This document shows positions 21,816-30,010 of a stretch of 64,000 nt of DNA, piece by piece (positions within the stretch are counted from its first letter, which is position 1; each line of letters starts with the position of its first letter). Made by a program: the position numbers and the translations under genes. This stretch comes from Pseudomonas capeferrum (lineage in GTDB: Bacteria; Pseudomonadota; Gammaproteobacteria; Pseudomonadales; Pseudomonadaceae). Location: positions 62,001 to 126,000 of the forward strand of contig NZ_JAAMQM010000012.1 of the NCBI RefSeq assembly GCF_013523055.1. The letters are read 5' to 3'. The notes under the pieces are model-generated. The model had not been told where the DNA came from and did no database searches. It saw only the letters and a list, made by a program, of their open reading frames with translations.

Positions 21816-22421
21816 ATGATCAAACGCAATCTGCTGGTAATGGGCCTGGCCGTGATGCTCAGCGCCTGTGGTTTCCAGCTGCGCGGTACCGGTACCAGCG
21901 AGCTGGCCTTGAAGGAACTGGACCTCAGCGCGCGCAATGCCTATGGCGAGACTGTCACCCAACTGCGTCGGGTACTGGAAAACAGCGGTGTCCAGGTTCA
22001 CGCTGGCGCGCCTTACGAACTGGTCCTGACCAACGAGCAGGAGAGCCAGCGTTCGGCCACCTACTCAGGCGGCAGCCGTTCCTCCGAGTATGAGCTGACC
22101 ACCGTGTTGAACTACTCCATCCTTGGACAGAACGACACCGAGCTGCTCAGCGACAAGCTGACCGTGCGCAAGATCTACGTGCATGACGGCAACAACATCA
22201 CCGGTTCCGATCTGGAAGCGGAGCGGGTCCGCAAGGAACTGCGTGCAGACCTGGTCCAGGCCATGGTAGTACGCCTGCAGTTGCTGACGCCTACGCGCCT
22301 GGACGGCCTGCAGCAAGAAGCCGACGCCCGTACCAAGGCTCAAGCCGACGCCCTGGAGGCCGCACGCCGCGCCCAGGACGAAACCCCGCAGCAATCGCCG
22401 CTGCAGTTGCCTGCCCGCTAA
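21816..22421 (+). CDS. lptE: LPS assembly lipoprotein LptE
   Basis: Outer-membrane lipoprotein that plugs the LptD barrel and completes the LPS export bridge. The 201 residues begin with a lipoprotein signal and lipobox (VMLSAC, Cys at 18), followed by GFQLRGTG, the family's N-terminal motif, and ALKELDLSARNAYGETVTQLRRVLENSGVQV. The C-terminal extension is Gln/Ala-rich and probably disordered. GGGAGCAACAAC provides the Shine-Dalgarno. The gene order leuS-lptE-holA is the standard gammaproteobacterial one. Confidence 0.93.
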   Translation: MIKRNLLVMGLAVMLSACGFQLRGTGTSELALKELDLSARNAYGETVTQLRRVLENSGVQVHAGAPYELVLTNEQESQRSATYSGGSRSSEYELTTVLNYSILGQNDTELLSDKLTVRKIYVHDGNNITGSDLEAERVRKELRADLVQAMVVRLQLLTPTRLDGLQQEADARTKAQADALEAARRAQDETPQQSPLQLPAR

Positions 22422-22427
22422 CTTGAA

Positions 22428-22447
22428 CGGGGCACTTAGGTGCCCCG
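22428..22447 (+). promoter_or_regulatory. Hairpin between lptE and holA
   Basis: CGGGGCAC-TTAG-GTGCCCCG is an 8-bp perfect stem in the 35-bp lptE-holA spacer. No T-run follows. holA has no recognisable Shine-Dalgarno (CCGCCTTCCCCC precedes its ATG), so this hairpin may influence how ribosomes reach the holA start. Confidence 0.45.
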
Positions 22448-22456
22448 CCTTCCCCC

Positions 22457-23494
22457 ATGAAGCTCTCCCCCGCCCAACTCAACAAACATCTGCAAGGCAG
22501 CCTCGCACCCGTGTACATCGTCAGCGGCGATGACCCGTTGCTGTGCCAGGAAGCAGCGGATGCGATCCGTGGCGCCGCCCGCAAGCAGGGTTTTGACGAG
22601 CGTCAGGTATTCAGCGCCGACGCCAACTTCGACTGGGGCAATCTGCTCCTGGCCGGAGCCAGCCTGTCATTGTTCGCTCAGCGTCGGCTGCTCGAACTGC
22701 GGCTCCCTTCCGGCAAGCCGGGTGACAAGGGGGCTGCGGCTTTGATCGAGTACTGTGCCAACCCCGCGGCGGACAACCTGCTGCTGATCAGCCTGCCCAG
22801 GCTCGACGCCAGCGCGCAGAAGACCAAGTGGGGCAAGGCGCTGATCGAGGGCACGCAATGCCAATTCATCCAGATCTGGCCGGTGGATGCTCACCAGTTG
22901 CCCCAGTGGATCAGTCAGCGCCTGGCCCAGGCAGGGCTGTCGGCTCAGCGTGATGCAGTCGATCTGATCGCCGCTCGCGTCGAGGGCAATCTCCTGGCGG
23001 CGGCTCAGGAAATCGAGAAGCTCAAGCTGTTGGCCGACGGCAACCAGGTCACTGTCGAAACCGTTCAGGCGGCAGTGGCGGACAGTGCCAGGTTCGATGT
23101 CTTCGGTCTGGTCGATGCGATTCTCAACGGCGAAGCCAGTCATGCTCTGCGCATGCTCGAGGGCCTGCGTGGCGAGGGTGTCGAACCGCCGGTCATTCTC
23201 TGGGCCCTGGCCCGGGAAGTGCGTCTGCTGGCGGGCCTGGCGCAGCAGTTCAGCCAAGGCGTACCGTTGGACAAGGCCTTCAGCCAGGCTCGTCCGCCGG
23301 TCTGGGACAAGCGTCGGCCGCTGGTCAGCAAGGCGCTGCACCGTCTTCCCGCGCAGCGCTGGGCCGAACTCTTGCAGGATGCCCAGCGCATAGACGCGCA
23401 GATCAAGGGCCAGGCACAGGGTTCGCCCTGGACCAGCCTGGCGCGGCTTTGCCTGTTGATGGCGGGGCAGCGGTTGGCATTGCCCGCGCAATAA
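22457..23494 (+). CDS. holA: DNA polymerase III delta subunit
   Basis: The clamp-loader subunit that opens the beta sliding clamp. The 345 residues match E. coli HolA (343). Conserved segments include the N-terminal MKLSPAQLNKHLQGSLAPVYIVSGDDPLLCQEA, LLELRLPSGKPGDKGAAAL, and the C-terminal GSPWTSLARLCLLMAGQ. The ATG fits the family start even though a Shine-Dalgarno is missing. Third gene of the leuS-lptE-holA transcript. Confidence 0.94.
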   Translation: MKLSPAQLNKHLQGSLAPVYIVSGDDPLLCQEAADAIRGAARKQGFDERQVFSADANFDWGNLLLAGASLSLFAQRRLLELRLPSGKPGDKGAAALIEYCANPAADNLLLISLPRLDASAQKTKWGKALIEGTQCQFIQIWPVDAHQLPQWISQRLAQAGLSAQRDAVDLIAARVEGNLLAAAQEIEKLKLLADGNQVTVETVQAAVADSARFDVFGLVDAILNGEASHALRMLEGLRGEGVEPPVILWALAREVRLLAGLAQQFSQGVPLDKAFSQARPPVWDKRRPLVSKALHRLPAQRWAELLQDAQRIDAQIKGQAQGSPWTSLARLCLLMAGQRLALPAQ

Positions 23495-23622
23495 GGTGAG
23501 CGTGATGGCCATTCGAGCCATACTCCATTCAACCCCCCAACGATACACACAATCAATTAGCCCTCCTCTCGACCAAGCCCTAAAGTGCGCTCCGCCATCC
23601 AAACCGCCCGAAGGAATCTGCC

Positions 23623-23787
23623 ATGAGCAAGAAGCCGAACAAGCCCGGCCCGAACAAAGCCAAGTCCATCGTCGCCCAGCCGCTCTTCCGATCGCGCCAG
23701 GAGCGACCGAACAAAGGCAAGGGCAGCTACCGCCGCGAAGCCTTCCAATCGAGAGATTGGGAGGCTTCTTGCTTTTTGGCCGCATGA
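23623..23787 (+). CDS. arfA: Alternative ribosome-rescue factor ArfA
   Basis: A 54-residue basic protein, too short for standard ORF cut-offs. PLFRSRQERPNKGKGSYRRE and the following RDWEAS match the core of E. coli ArfA ([20 protein letters not shown] ... NWEAS), which binds stalled ribosomes with an empty A site and recruits release factor 2. AAGGAATCTGCC gives a good Shine-Dalgarno. The ORF contains, before its stop, a complete intrinsic terminator (23737-23777). Transcripts ending there would lack a stop codon and yield a product tagged by tmRNA, the known logic by which ArfA acts as backup to trans-translation. Encoded between holA and an SltB3-like gene. Confidence 0.85.
   Translation: MSKKPNKPGPNKAKSIVAQPLFRSRQERPNKGKGSYRREAFQSRDWEASCFLAA
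23737..23777 (+). terminator. Intrinsic terminator inside the arfA reading frame
   Basis: GAAGCCTTCCAATC-GAGA-GATTGGGAGGCTTC forms a 14-bp stem (one G-U pair) closed by a GNRA-class GAGA tetraloop and followed by TTGCTTTTT. It ends about eight bases before the arfA stop codon, so polymerase released here leaves an mRNA ending within codons for the final WEASC-F residues. Confidence 0.85.
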
Positions 23788-23848
23788 AGGCATGAATTTA
23801 ACAGGCATGGTATGGTCTCAATCTGACCTGTAATCCCTGGATCTGTGC

Positions 23849-25174
23849 ATGCCTTCTCGTCTTTCCCTGCGCTGGCAACCCCGCCAGCTGATCACGGCCA
23901 CCAGCCTTGTCCTGCTCGTCGCCTGCGCGGAAAAGCCAACCGCGGCCGACGCTATCCCGCTGGCACCTGCCCAGCCCGCACAATCCGCTGTAACCACGCC
24001 TCTGCCAAGCGATAGCACTCCCGCCAATGATGATATCCAGCCGTCACAGACCTTCGCGCAATGGCAGGCAGCCTTCCGCGAGCAGGCCCTGCAGGCCGGG
24101 ATCAGCGCCAGCACCTTCGACCGCGCCTTCCTCGACGTCACCCCGGACATGGATGTGATCAAGGCCGACCGCAGTCAACCCGAGTTCACCCGCCCGGTCT
24201 GGGAATACCTTGACGGGGCTCTGTCTCCGGTTCGTGTGCGCAAGGGCAAGGCATTGCTCGAACAACATGCCCAACTGTTGAGCCAACTGGAGCAGCGTTA
24301 CGGCGTGGACCGCCAGATCCTGGTATCGGTATGGGGCATGGAAAGCAATTTTGGCCAGTTCCAGGGCAAGAAATCGGTCATTCGCTCGCTGGCAACCCTG
24401 GCCTACGAAGGCCGTCGCCCGCAGTTCGCCCATGACCAGTTGTTGGCCGCCCTGCAGATCCTGCAGAATGGTGACATCCAGGTCGATGCCATGCGCGGAT
24501 CCTGGGCCGGCGCGATGGGCCAGACCCAGTTCATCCCGACCACGTACAACACCCATGCGGTGGATTTCGATGGCGATGGGCGACGCGATATCTGGAACAG
24601 CTCGGCCGACGCCCTGGCCTCGACTGCGCACTACTTGCAAAGCTCGGGCTGGAAACGCGGACAGCCTTGGGGCTTTGAAGTCCGATTGCCGTCGACTTTC
24701 GATTTCTGGCTGGCCGATGGCAGCCAGCGCAAGTCGGTCGCCGAATGGCTGGAACTAGGTGTCCAGTTGCCTGGCGGAACTCGCCTTCCAGAGAACAGCA
24801 ACCAGCTGTCCGCTGCCCTGCTGCTGCCGGCGGGAGCCCGTGGCCCGGCCTTCCTGGTATTCGACAATTTCCGCGCCATCCTCAAGTACAACAACTCTTC
24901 GTCCTATGCCTTGGCAGTCAGCCTGCTTGGCGATCGGTTCTCGGGTTGGGGATACATCGCGGGGGGGTGGCCGAAGGATGATCTGCCACTGAGCCGCAAC
25001 GAGCGTATCGAGCTACAGTCCCTGCTCAATGCCAGCGGTCATGAGGCTGGTAACGCGGACGGCATCATCGGCGCCAACACTCGCAAGGCTATTCGTAATG
25101 CCCAGCAGGCGCAGGGGTGGCCGGCTGATGGGTACCCTACCCAGAAGTTGCTGGAGAGTTTGCGGCAGCATTGA
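23849..25174 (+). CDS. Lytic murein transglycosylase, SltB3-like, with peptidoglycan-binding domain
   Basis: Cleaves the MurNAc-GlcNAc bond to form 1,6-anhydroMurNAc. The 441 residues begin with a lipoprotein-type signal (SLVLLVAC, Cys 26), then a low-complexity linker, then the SLT_2/MltB catalytic domain (about 65-360). The catalytic Glu lies in SVWGMESNFGQFQG, with GAMGQTQFIPTTYN and the EF-hand-like DFDGDGRRDIW downstream. A C-terminal peptidoglycan-binding domain (about 385-438, ELQSLLNASGHEAGNADGIIGANTRKAIRNAQ) completes it. P. aeruginosa has this gene in the same neighbourhood near lipA (SltB3). The ATG is supported by homology only. Confidence 0.87.
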   Translation: MPSRLSLRWQPRQLITATSLVLLVACAEKPTAADAIPLAPAQPAQSAVTTPLPSDSTPANDDIQPSQTFAQWQAAFREQALQAGISASTFDRAFLDVTPDMDVIKADRSQPEFTRPVWEYLDGALSPVRVRKGKALLEQHAQLLSQLEQRYGVDRQILVSVWGMESNFGQFQGKKSVIRSLATLAYEGRRPQFAHDQLLAALQILQNGDIQVDAMRGSWAGAMGQTQFIPTTYNTHAVDFDGDGRRDIWNSSADALASTAHYLQSSGWKRGQPWGFEVRLPSTFDFWLADGSQRKSVAEWLELGVQLPGGTRLPENSNQLSAALLLPAGARGPAFLVFDNFRAILKYNNSSSYALAVSLLGDRFSGWGYIAGGWPKDDLPLSRNERIELQSLLNASGHEAGNADGIIGANTRKAIRNAQQAQGWPADGYPTQKLLESLRQH

Positions 25175-25277
25175 GAGCTGCATGGAACTGCCACCCTGCC
25201 TCTGGTACCCATCAATGGAGAAGGCATTGTATTTTCAATACAGGAGTTTAGCCTTCGGCTTCCGGAATCCTCTATGA

Positions 25278-25458
25278 GGCTGACGGCCCCATCGCGGGAC
25301 AAGCCCGCTCGCCACCGGGTGCGCAATAGCTAGAAAGGCTGGATGTGCGGCCTTTGAATTAGCTGGATCCACACCCAAGGAATCGGTGGTTCTACACCGT
25401 CTAAGGCCAACCAAACCTTAGTGGCGAGCGGGCTTGCCCCGCGATGGGGCCATCAGCC
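25278..25458. repeat. Composite REP palindrome, family 2 copy C
   Basis: Inverted arms (GGCTGACGGCCCCATCGCGG from 25278 and its near-inverse ending at 25458) each contain a REP unit (CGCGGGACAAGCCCGCTCGC), separated by about 105 bp. Degenerate inverted homology continues outward to about 25205 and 25535: GTTTAGCCTTCGGC on the left mirrors GGCTAAGC on the right, and both continue through CATTGAAA- and ATGC-type blocks. The same outer blocks occur around the copy at 57833-57911. No gene was found in the 476-bp gap 25175-25650. Confidence 0.82.
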
Positions 25459-25650
25459 TTACAGAAGATACCGAGCGCAGGCTAAGCTTGTGCATTGAAA
25501 GTCAAATGCTTTCTACTTCACCGATTGGCATCAACACTAGCCCTCTGAGCTTATGCGAGTCAAAGGACTAGCCTGACAACAAAGACCGTGAAGCTATCAA
25601 AGCGGCGAGAACCCTTGTTCATGTAACCAAGCCGCTGCCATCAGTCCTGA

Positions 25651-26592
25651 CTATTTGAACAAATCCTGCTCAAGCATCAGCGTGCGCCCTTCACTGTCCA
25701 ACCGAACCCGCGCGCCTAGCGGCAGACAGATGTTGGGGTCGCAATGGCCACTACGCCAGCCTGCCAGCACCGGGATCCCCAAGGGTTCGAACACATCGCG
25801 CAGCAATGGCGTCATCGCTTCCACGGTAATCCCGGCAAAATCTCCTACCAGCACTCCTCGCACCGTAGACAGCACCCCGGCGAGACGCAGCTGTGTCAGC
25901 AAACGATCCACGCGGTAGAGCGGCTCGTTCACGTCTTCGATGAAAAGAATGCTGTCGTCACCGCACAGCTGCGCAGGCGTGCCCAGGGTTGCGCCAAGCA
26001 GGGAGAGATTGCCACCCACCAGACGCCCGCTGGCCTGACCCGGCATTATGCAGCTCAAGGGATGGTCCGCTGGATGGCCGATCTCATCGCCCTCACGCAA
26101 CGAGCCACTCAATTGCGCGAGCATCGAGCTGACAGTCGGCTCGAGCTTGCCCCCGAGCAGGTCGGCATTGAGCATGGCACCATGAAAAGTGACAAAGCCT
26201 GCATATCGGTCGATGGCAGTGTGCAAAGCGGTGATATCGCTATAGCCCACCAGCGGCTTGGGATGTCGACCGATCAACTGATGATCGAGCTGGTCGAGCA
26301 GGCGCATGCTGCCATACCCGCCACGCATGCACAGGATCGCATCGATGTCCGGGTCGGCGAAGGCGTCATGCAGATCCTCGAGACGACGCTGGTCATTCCC
26401 GGCCAGATAACCCTCGGCCTGGTTCACACCGGGATACAGACGGCATTGGTAACCACGATCGAAGAACCACTGGCATGCCTTGTCGGCATCCAGCCTGGCC
26501 GGCCCGGCCGGGGCGATGACCGCGAAGCGGGCGCCGGGCTTCAGCGGCGCTGGCAATCGCGAGTCGACGGGGTCGGGTCGGGCATGGGTCAT
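25651..26592 (-). CDS. ldcA: LD-carboxypeptidase (muramoyltetrapeptide carboxypeptidase)
   Basis: Removes the terminal D-Ala from murein tetrapeptides during cytoplasmic cell-wall recycling (family S66). The 313 residues show the nucleophilic Ser95 in CMRGGYGSMRLLD, the Glu in LFIEDVNEPLYRVDR (about 217) and the His in GWRSGHCDPNICLPLG (about 285), together the Ser-Glu-His triad. AAGGAG precedes the ATG at 8 bases. It lies 111 bp downstream of lipA behind a strong terminator, so it is likely transcribed independently. Confidence 0.92.
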   Translation of the reverse strand: MTHARPDPVDSRLPAPLKPGARFAVIAPAGPARLDADKACQWFFDRGYQCRLYPGVNQAEGYLAGNDQRRLEDLHDAFADPDIDAILCMRGGYGSMRLLDQLDHQLIGRHPKPLVGYSDITALHTAIDRYAGFVTFHGAMLNADLLGGKLEPTVSSMLAQLSGSLREGDEIGHPADHPLSCIMPGQASGRLVGGNLSLLGATLGTPAQLCGDDSILFIEDVNEPLYRVDRLLTQLRLAGVLSTVRGVLVGDFAGITVEAMTPLLRDVFEPLGIPVLAGWRSGHCDPNICLPLGARVRLDSEGRTLMLEQDLFK

Positions 26593-26650
26593 CCAGGTAT
26601 CTCCTTGCGGTCAGACTGAGCGGCACCTGCCGGGCGCAGCCTGCCGATAC

Positions 26651-26687
26651 AAAAATGCCGATGCGGCCTGACGGCGCACATCGGCAT
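26651..26687 (-). terminator. Terminator of the lipA transcript
   Basis: On the minus strand ATGCCGATG...CATCGGCAT pairs over nine bases around an inner stem (TGCG/CGCA) and runs straight into TTTTT. It lies 17 bp past the lipA stop and separates the dacA-ybeD-lipB-lipA genes from ldcA. Confidence 0.85.
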
Positions 26688-26703
26688 GTTCGAGCATCCA
26701 CGA

Positions 26704-27723
26704 TCAGAGTTTGATCTTGGCCTCGTGCGCCTGCTGGTCGGCATGGTAGGACGAACGCACCAGTGGCCCGGACGCGACGTTCTTGAAGCCCAGGCGGTGC
26801 CCCTCCTCGGCGAACCAGGCGAAGGTGTCCGGATGAACGAAGCGTTGCACTGGCAGGTGGCTGCGCGAGGGTTGCAGGTACTGACCCAGGGTAAGCATGT
26901 CGATGTTGTGCTCGCGCATGCGCTGCATCACCTCGATGACCTCCTCATCGGTCTCGCCCAGGCCCAGCATCAGGCCGGACTTGGTCGGGACATGCGGGAC
27001 CAGCTGCTTGAACTTCTGCAGCAGATCCAACGACCAGTCATAGTCGGAACCCGGACGCGCAGCCTTGTACAGGCGCGGAACGGTTTCGAGGTTGTGGTTG
27101 AACACATCCGGCGGCTCCTGGGCAGTGATGGCCAGCGCCACGTCCATGCGTCCGCGATAGTCAGGCACCAGCGTCTCGAGCTGGACTCCCGGCGACAGCG
27201 CGCGAATCTCGCGCAGGCAGTCGGCGAAATGCTGTGCGCCACCATCGCGCAGGTCGTCGCGGTCCACCGAGGTGATCACCACGTACTTCAGGCGCAGGTC
27301 GGCGATGGCGACGGCGAGGTTCTTCGGTTCGTCGACATCGAGCGGCTTCGGTCGGCCATGGCCGACGTCGCAGAACGGGCAGCGACGGGTGCAGATGTCA
27401 CCCATGATCATGAAGGTCGCAGTACCGCCGGAGAAGCACTCGCCCAGGTTCGGGCAGGAGGCTTCCTCGCACACGCTGTGCAGTTTGTGCTTGCGCAGCA
27501 GTTGCTTGATACGGTCGACTTCCGGCGATACCGGGATTCTCACACGGATCCAGTCAGGTTTCTTCGGCAGTTCTTCGGTGGGGATGATCTTCACCGGAAT
27601 GCGCGCTACCTTCTCCGCGCCTCGCAGTTTGACGCCCGCTTCCACTTTTGGGCGGGGAGCCGGACGCGGGGTCACATCCTGCGTGGCTATCAGGTTCGGC
27701 ACGGCTTCTTGCACAGTTGTCAT
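26704..27723 (-). CDS. lipA: Lipoyl synthase
   Basis: Radical-SAM enzyme inserting sulfur at C6 and C8 of protein-bound octanoyl groups. The 339 residues contain the auxiliary-cluster motif [12 protein letters not shown] (CX4CX5C), the radical-SAM motif CTRRCPFC (CX3CX2C), and the C-terminal RSSYHAD serine ligand motif. A Pro/Arg-rich N-terminus of about 50 residues precedes the first cluster motif, as in pseudomonads. The ATG begins 2 bp after the lipB stop, implying coupled translation with the enzyme that supplies its substrate. Confidence 0.96.
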   Translation of the reverse strand: MTTVQEAVPNLIATQDVTPRPAPRPKVEAGVKLRGAEKVARIPVKIIPTEELPKKPDWIRVRIPVSPEVDRIKQLLRKHKLHSVCEEASCPNLGECFSGGTATFMIMGDICTRRCPFCDVGHGRPKPLDVDEPKNLAVAIADLRLKYVVITSVDRDDLRDGGAQHFADCLREIRALSPGVQLETLVPDYRGRMDVALAITAQEPPDVFNHNLETVPRLYKAARPGSDYDWSLDLLQKFKQLVPHVPTKSGLMLGLGETDEEVIEVMQRMREHNIDMLTLGQYLQPSRSHLPVQRFVHPDTFAWFAEEGHRLGFKNVASGPLVRSSYHADQQAHEAKIKL

Positions 27724-27725
27724 AT

Positions 27726-28373
27726 TCAGTCGATTCCGCCCGTAAGGGTCGTCTGCTCAGCGTAGTCGAGGTGCTTGACCAGCTGTCCGCGCAGCCTTGT
27801 CCTGACCTCGGTGAGTTCGATCGGGCCTGCCTGATCGCGCAGCTGGGTCATGGCCAGCCCCGCATACCCGCAGGGGTTGATTCGGCGGAATGGCGCCAGG
27901 TCCATATCCACATTCAGGGCAAGGCCATGAAACGAACGGCCGTTGCGAATCCGCAGGCCGAGAGAGGCGATCTTCGCCCCATCGACGTAGACGCCAGGCG
28001 CATCGGGCTTGGCGGCAGCCTGGACATCGTAATCGGCGAGCAGGTCGATAAGACTGCGCTCGATACGACTGACCAGATCCCGCACGCCGAAACCCAGGCG
28101 GCGCACATCGAGCAGCAGGTAGGCGACCAACTGCCCGGGACCGTGATAGGTCACCTGGCCACCCCGGTCGCTCTGCACCACCGGGATGTCGCCGGGTACG
28201 AGCAGGTGCTCGGCCTTGCCGGCCTGACCCTGGGTGAACACCGCGGGGTGCTCCACCAGCCAGACCTCGTCGACACTCGCCGCATCCCGCTGGTCGGTGA
28301 AACGCCGCATGGCGGCCAGCACCGGTTCATAGGGTTGCAGACCCAGGTCGCGAAAGCCGAGGCTGCCTGGCAT
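27726..28373 (-). CDS. lipB: Octanoyl-[ACP]:protein N-octanoyltransferase
   Basis: Transfers octanoate from ACP to lipoyl domains, the step before LipA. The 215 residues show the LipB motifs [43 protein letters not shown] (RGGxxTYHGPGQ), [32 protein letters not shown] with catalytic Lys in GAKIASLG, and [14 protein letters not shown] with the catalytic Cys. I set the start at [11 protein letters not shown]; the frame continues upstream through ybeD only as antisense-like noise. The start overlaps the ybeD stop by one base (TGATG). Confidence 0.95.
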   Translation of the reverse strand: MPGSLGFRDLGLQPYEPVLAAMRRFTDQRDAASVDEVWLVEHPAVFTQGQAGKAEHLLVPGDIPVVQSDRGGQVTYHGPGQLVAYLLLDVRRLGFGVRDLVSRIERSLIDLLADYDVQAAAKPDAPGVYVDGAKIASLGLRIRNGRSFHGLALNVDMDLAPFRRINPCGYAGLAMTQLRDQAGPIELTEVRTRLRGQLVKHLDYAEQTTLTGGID

Positions 28374-28648
28374 CAGAGCACCATGTGCACGATGCCGGTC
28401 GCGCGCAAGGCGCTGTTGATATCGCGCAGTTGATCGTCGCTGGTGGCGACGATATGCAACTGCACGGTGGTGTACTTGCCATTGCTGCTCTGGCGCTCGG
28501 CCAGGGTAGCCAGGTCGACCGCAGCGTACTTGCTGAGGATCTCGATGACCGTATCCTTGAAATTGACCACGGTGTTGCCGATCACTTTGATCGGATAATC
28601 GGAGCAGGGAAATTCGATCTTTGGCGACTTGACGTCTTGTACGCTCAT
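28373..28648 (-). CDS. ybeD: YbeD/DUF493 family protein
   Basis: A 91-residue ferredoxin-like alpha/beta protein, a probable small-molecule or allosteric regulator that is almost always encoded between dacA and lip[15 protein letters not shown] near the N-terminus and [38 protein letters not shown] at the end match the DUF493 family. GAGG lies upstream of the ATG. Translation runs into lipB through a one-base stop/start overlap. Its biochemical role in the lipoate pathway is not settled. Confidence 0.9.
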   Translation of the reverse strand: MSVQDVKSPKIEFPCSDYPIKVIGNTVVNFKDTVIEILSKYAAVDLATLAERQSSNGKYTTVQLHIVATSDDQLRDINSALRATGIVHMVL

Positions 28649-28682
28649 GGCTAAACGGCCTCACAAGCCGTGGCAACAACGA

Positions 28683-28705
28683 TGCCCCCGCGGGTCGCGG
28701 AGGCA
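28683..28705 (-). terminator. Hairpin between dacA and ybeD
   Basis: On the minus strand TGCCTCCGCG-ACC-CGCGGGGGCA is a 10-bp stem (one G-U) in the 70-bp dacA-ybeD spacer. It is followed by TCGTTGTTG rather than a T-run, so partial termination or 3'-end protection of dacA mRNA is likelier than a full stop. Confidence 0.5.
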
Positions 28706-28718
28706 TGCAGGTCACGTA

Positions 28719-29879
28719 TCAGTTGAACAACCCGTAGAAGAATAGACGAATGCTATCCCACATACGGCGCAAGAAACCACCTTCCTCTACCGCGTCCAGG
28801 GCGATGAGGTCGGCGCTGTGGACCACTTTTTCGTCCAGTTTGACTTCCACCTTGCCGATCACGTCACCTTTGGCGATGGGCGCGGTCAGCTGCGGGTTCA
28901 GGGACATGCTGGCAACCAGTCGCTTCAACTGGCCCTTGGGCATGGTCATGGTCAGGTCGTCGGCCAGACCTGCCTTGACCTGGCTGGTCGAACCTTTCCA
29001 TACCGGCGACTGGGTCAGCTCGGTGCCCTTCTGGTAGAAGGTCTGGGTCTCGAAGAAGCGGAAGCCGTAGGTCAGCAGCTTCTGGGTCTCGGCAGCACGG
29101 GACTGCTCGCTATTGGTACCGAAGACCACGGCGATCAGGCGCATGCCGTCACGGACCGCCGACGAGACCATGCAATAGCCGGCTTCCTCGGTGTGGCCGG
29201 TCTTCAGGCCATCGACGGTCTTGTCGCGCCACAGCAGCAGGTTGCGGTTGGGCTGCTTGATGTTGTTCCAGTAGAACTCTTTCTGCGAGTAGATCGCATA
29301 GTGCGCCGGGTCTTCACCGATGATCGCGCGAGCCAGCACGGCCATGTCGTGGGCCGAGGAGTAGTGCTCGGGGTGTGGCAGGCCGGTCGGGTTCATGAAG
29401 TGGCTGTTGGACATGCCCAGGTCGGCGGCAGTCTTGTTCATCATGTCGGCAAAGGCGTCTTCGCTGCCGGCGATGTGCTCGGCAAGAGCGACGCTGGCGT
29501 CGTTACCGGACTGGATGATGATGCCGTGCAACAGGTCGCTGACACTGACCTGGCTGCCCACCTTGATGAACATCCGCGAACCACCGGTGCGCCAGGCATT
29601 TTCGCTGACGGTGACAGGATCGTTCTCGCCGATCTGCCCGCGACGGATGTCGAGGGTCGCGATATAGGCGGTCATCAGCTTGGTCAGGCTGGCAGGCGGC
29701 AGGCGCTCGTCACCATTGTTCTCGACCAGCACGTTGCCGCTGGACGCTTCCATCAGGACATAGGACTTGGCAGCCAGTTGCGGTGGCGACGGCATCATCT
29801 GCTCCGCCGCGAAGGCCGCGGGGGTGATCATCAGCAGTACAGGCAGGCAAAGGCGTTTGGCGAAGGTGGTGATGTTCAT
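28719..29879 (-). CDS. dacA: D-alanyl-D-alanine carboxypeptidase (PBP5/6 type)
   Basis: Periplasmic penicillin-binding protein that trims the terminal D-Ala of pentapeptides and so limits cross-linking. The 386 residues start with a cleavable signal (MNITTFAKRLCLPVLLMITPAAFAA). Catalytic motifs are Ser64-x-x-Lys67 (PASLTKLM), SGN at 124-126 and KTG at 226-228. The C-terminal beta domain and amphipathic anchor WDSIRLFFYGLFN are intact. I chose the start by the signal peptide and GAGAG upstream; the frame is open 36 codons further. It lies 131 bp downstream of rlpA. Confidence 0.95.
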   Translation of the reverse strand: MNITTFAKRLCLPVLLMITPAAFAAEQMMPSPPQLAAKSYVLMEASSGNVLVENNGDERLPPASLTKLMTAYIATLDIRRGQIGENDPVTVSENAWRTGGSRMFIKVGSQVSVSDLLHGIIIQSGNDASVALAEHIAGSEDAFADMMNKTAADLGMSNSHFMNPTGLPHPEHYSSAHDMAVLARAIIGEDPAHYAIYSQKEFYWNNIKQPNRNLLLWRDKTVDGLKTGHTEEAGYCMVSSAVRDGMRLIAVVFGTNSEQSRAAETQKLLTYGFRFFETQTFYQKGTELTQSPVWKGSTSQVKAGLADDLTMTMPKGQLKRLVASMSLNPQLTAPIAKGDVIGKVEVKLDEKVVHSADLIALDAVEEGGFLRRMWDSIRLFFYGLFN

Positions 29880-30010
29880 CCGTCTCTCGAAATGGCTAAT
29901 GGACTCATGCCCCGAGGGCAACATGTAGAGTGGCCGGCGGCCTGGCGGGCAAACGGCCATTGTACATGGCCGCGCGCCCCGATTCATGACAAAACCGACA
30001 AGGATGCCCG

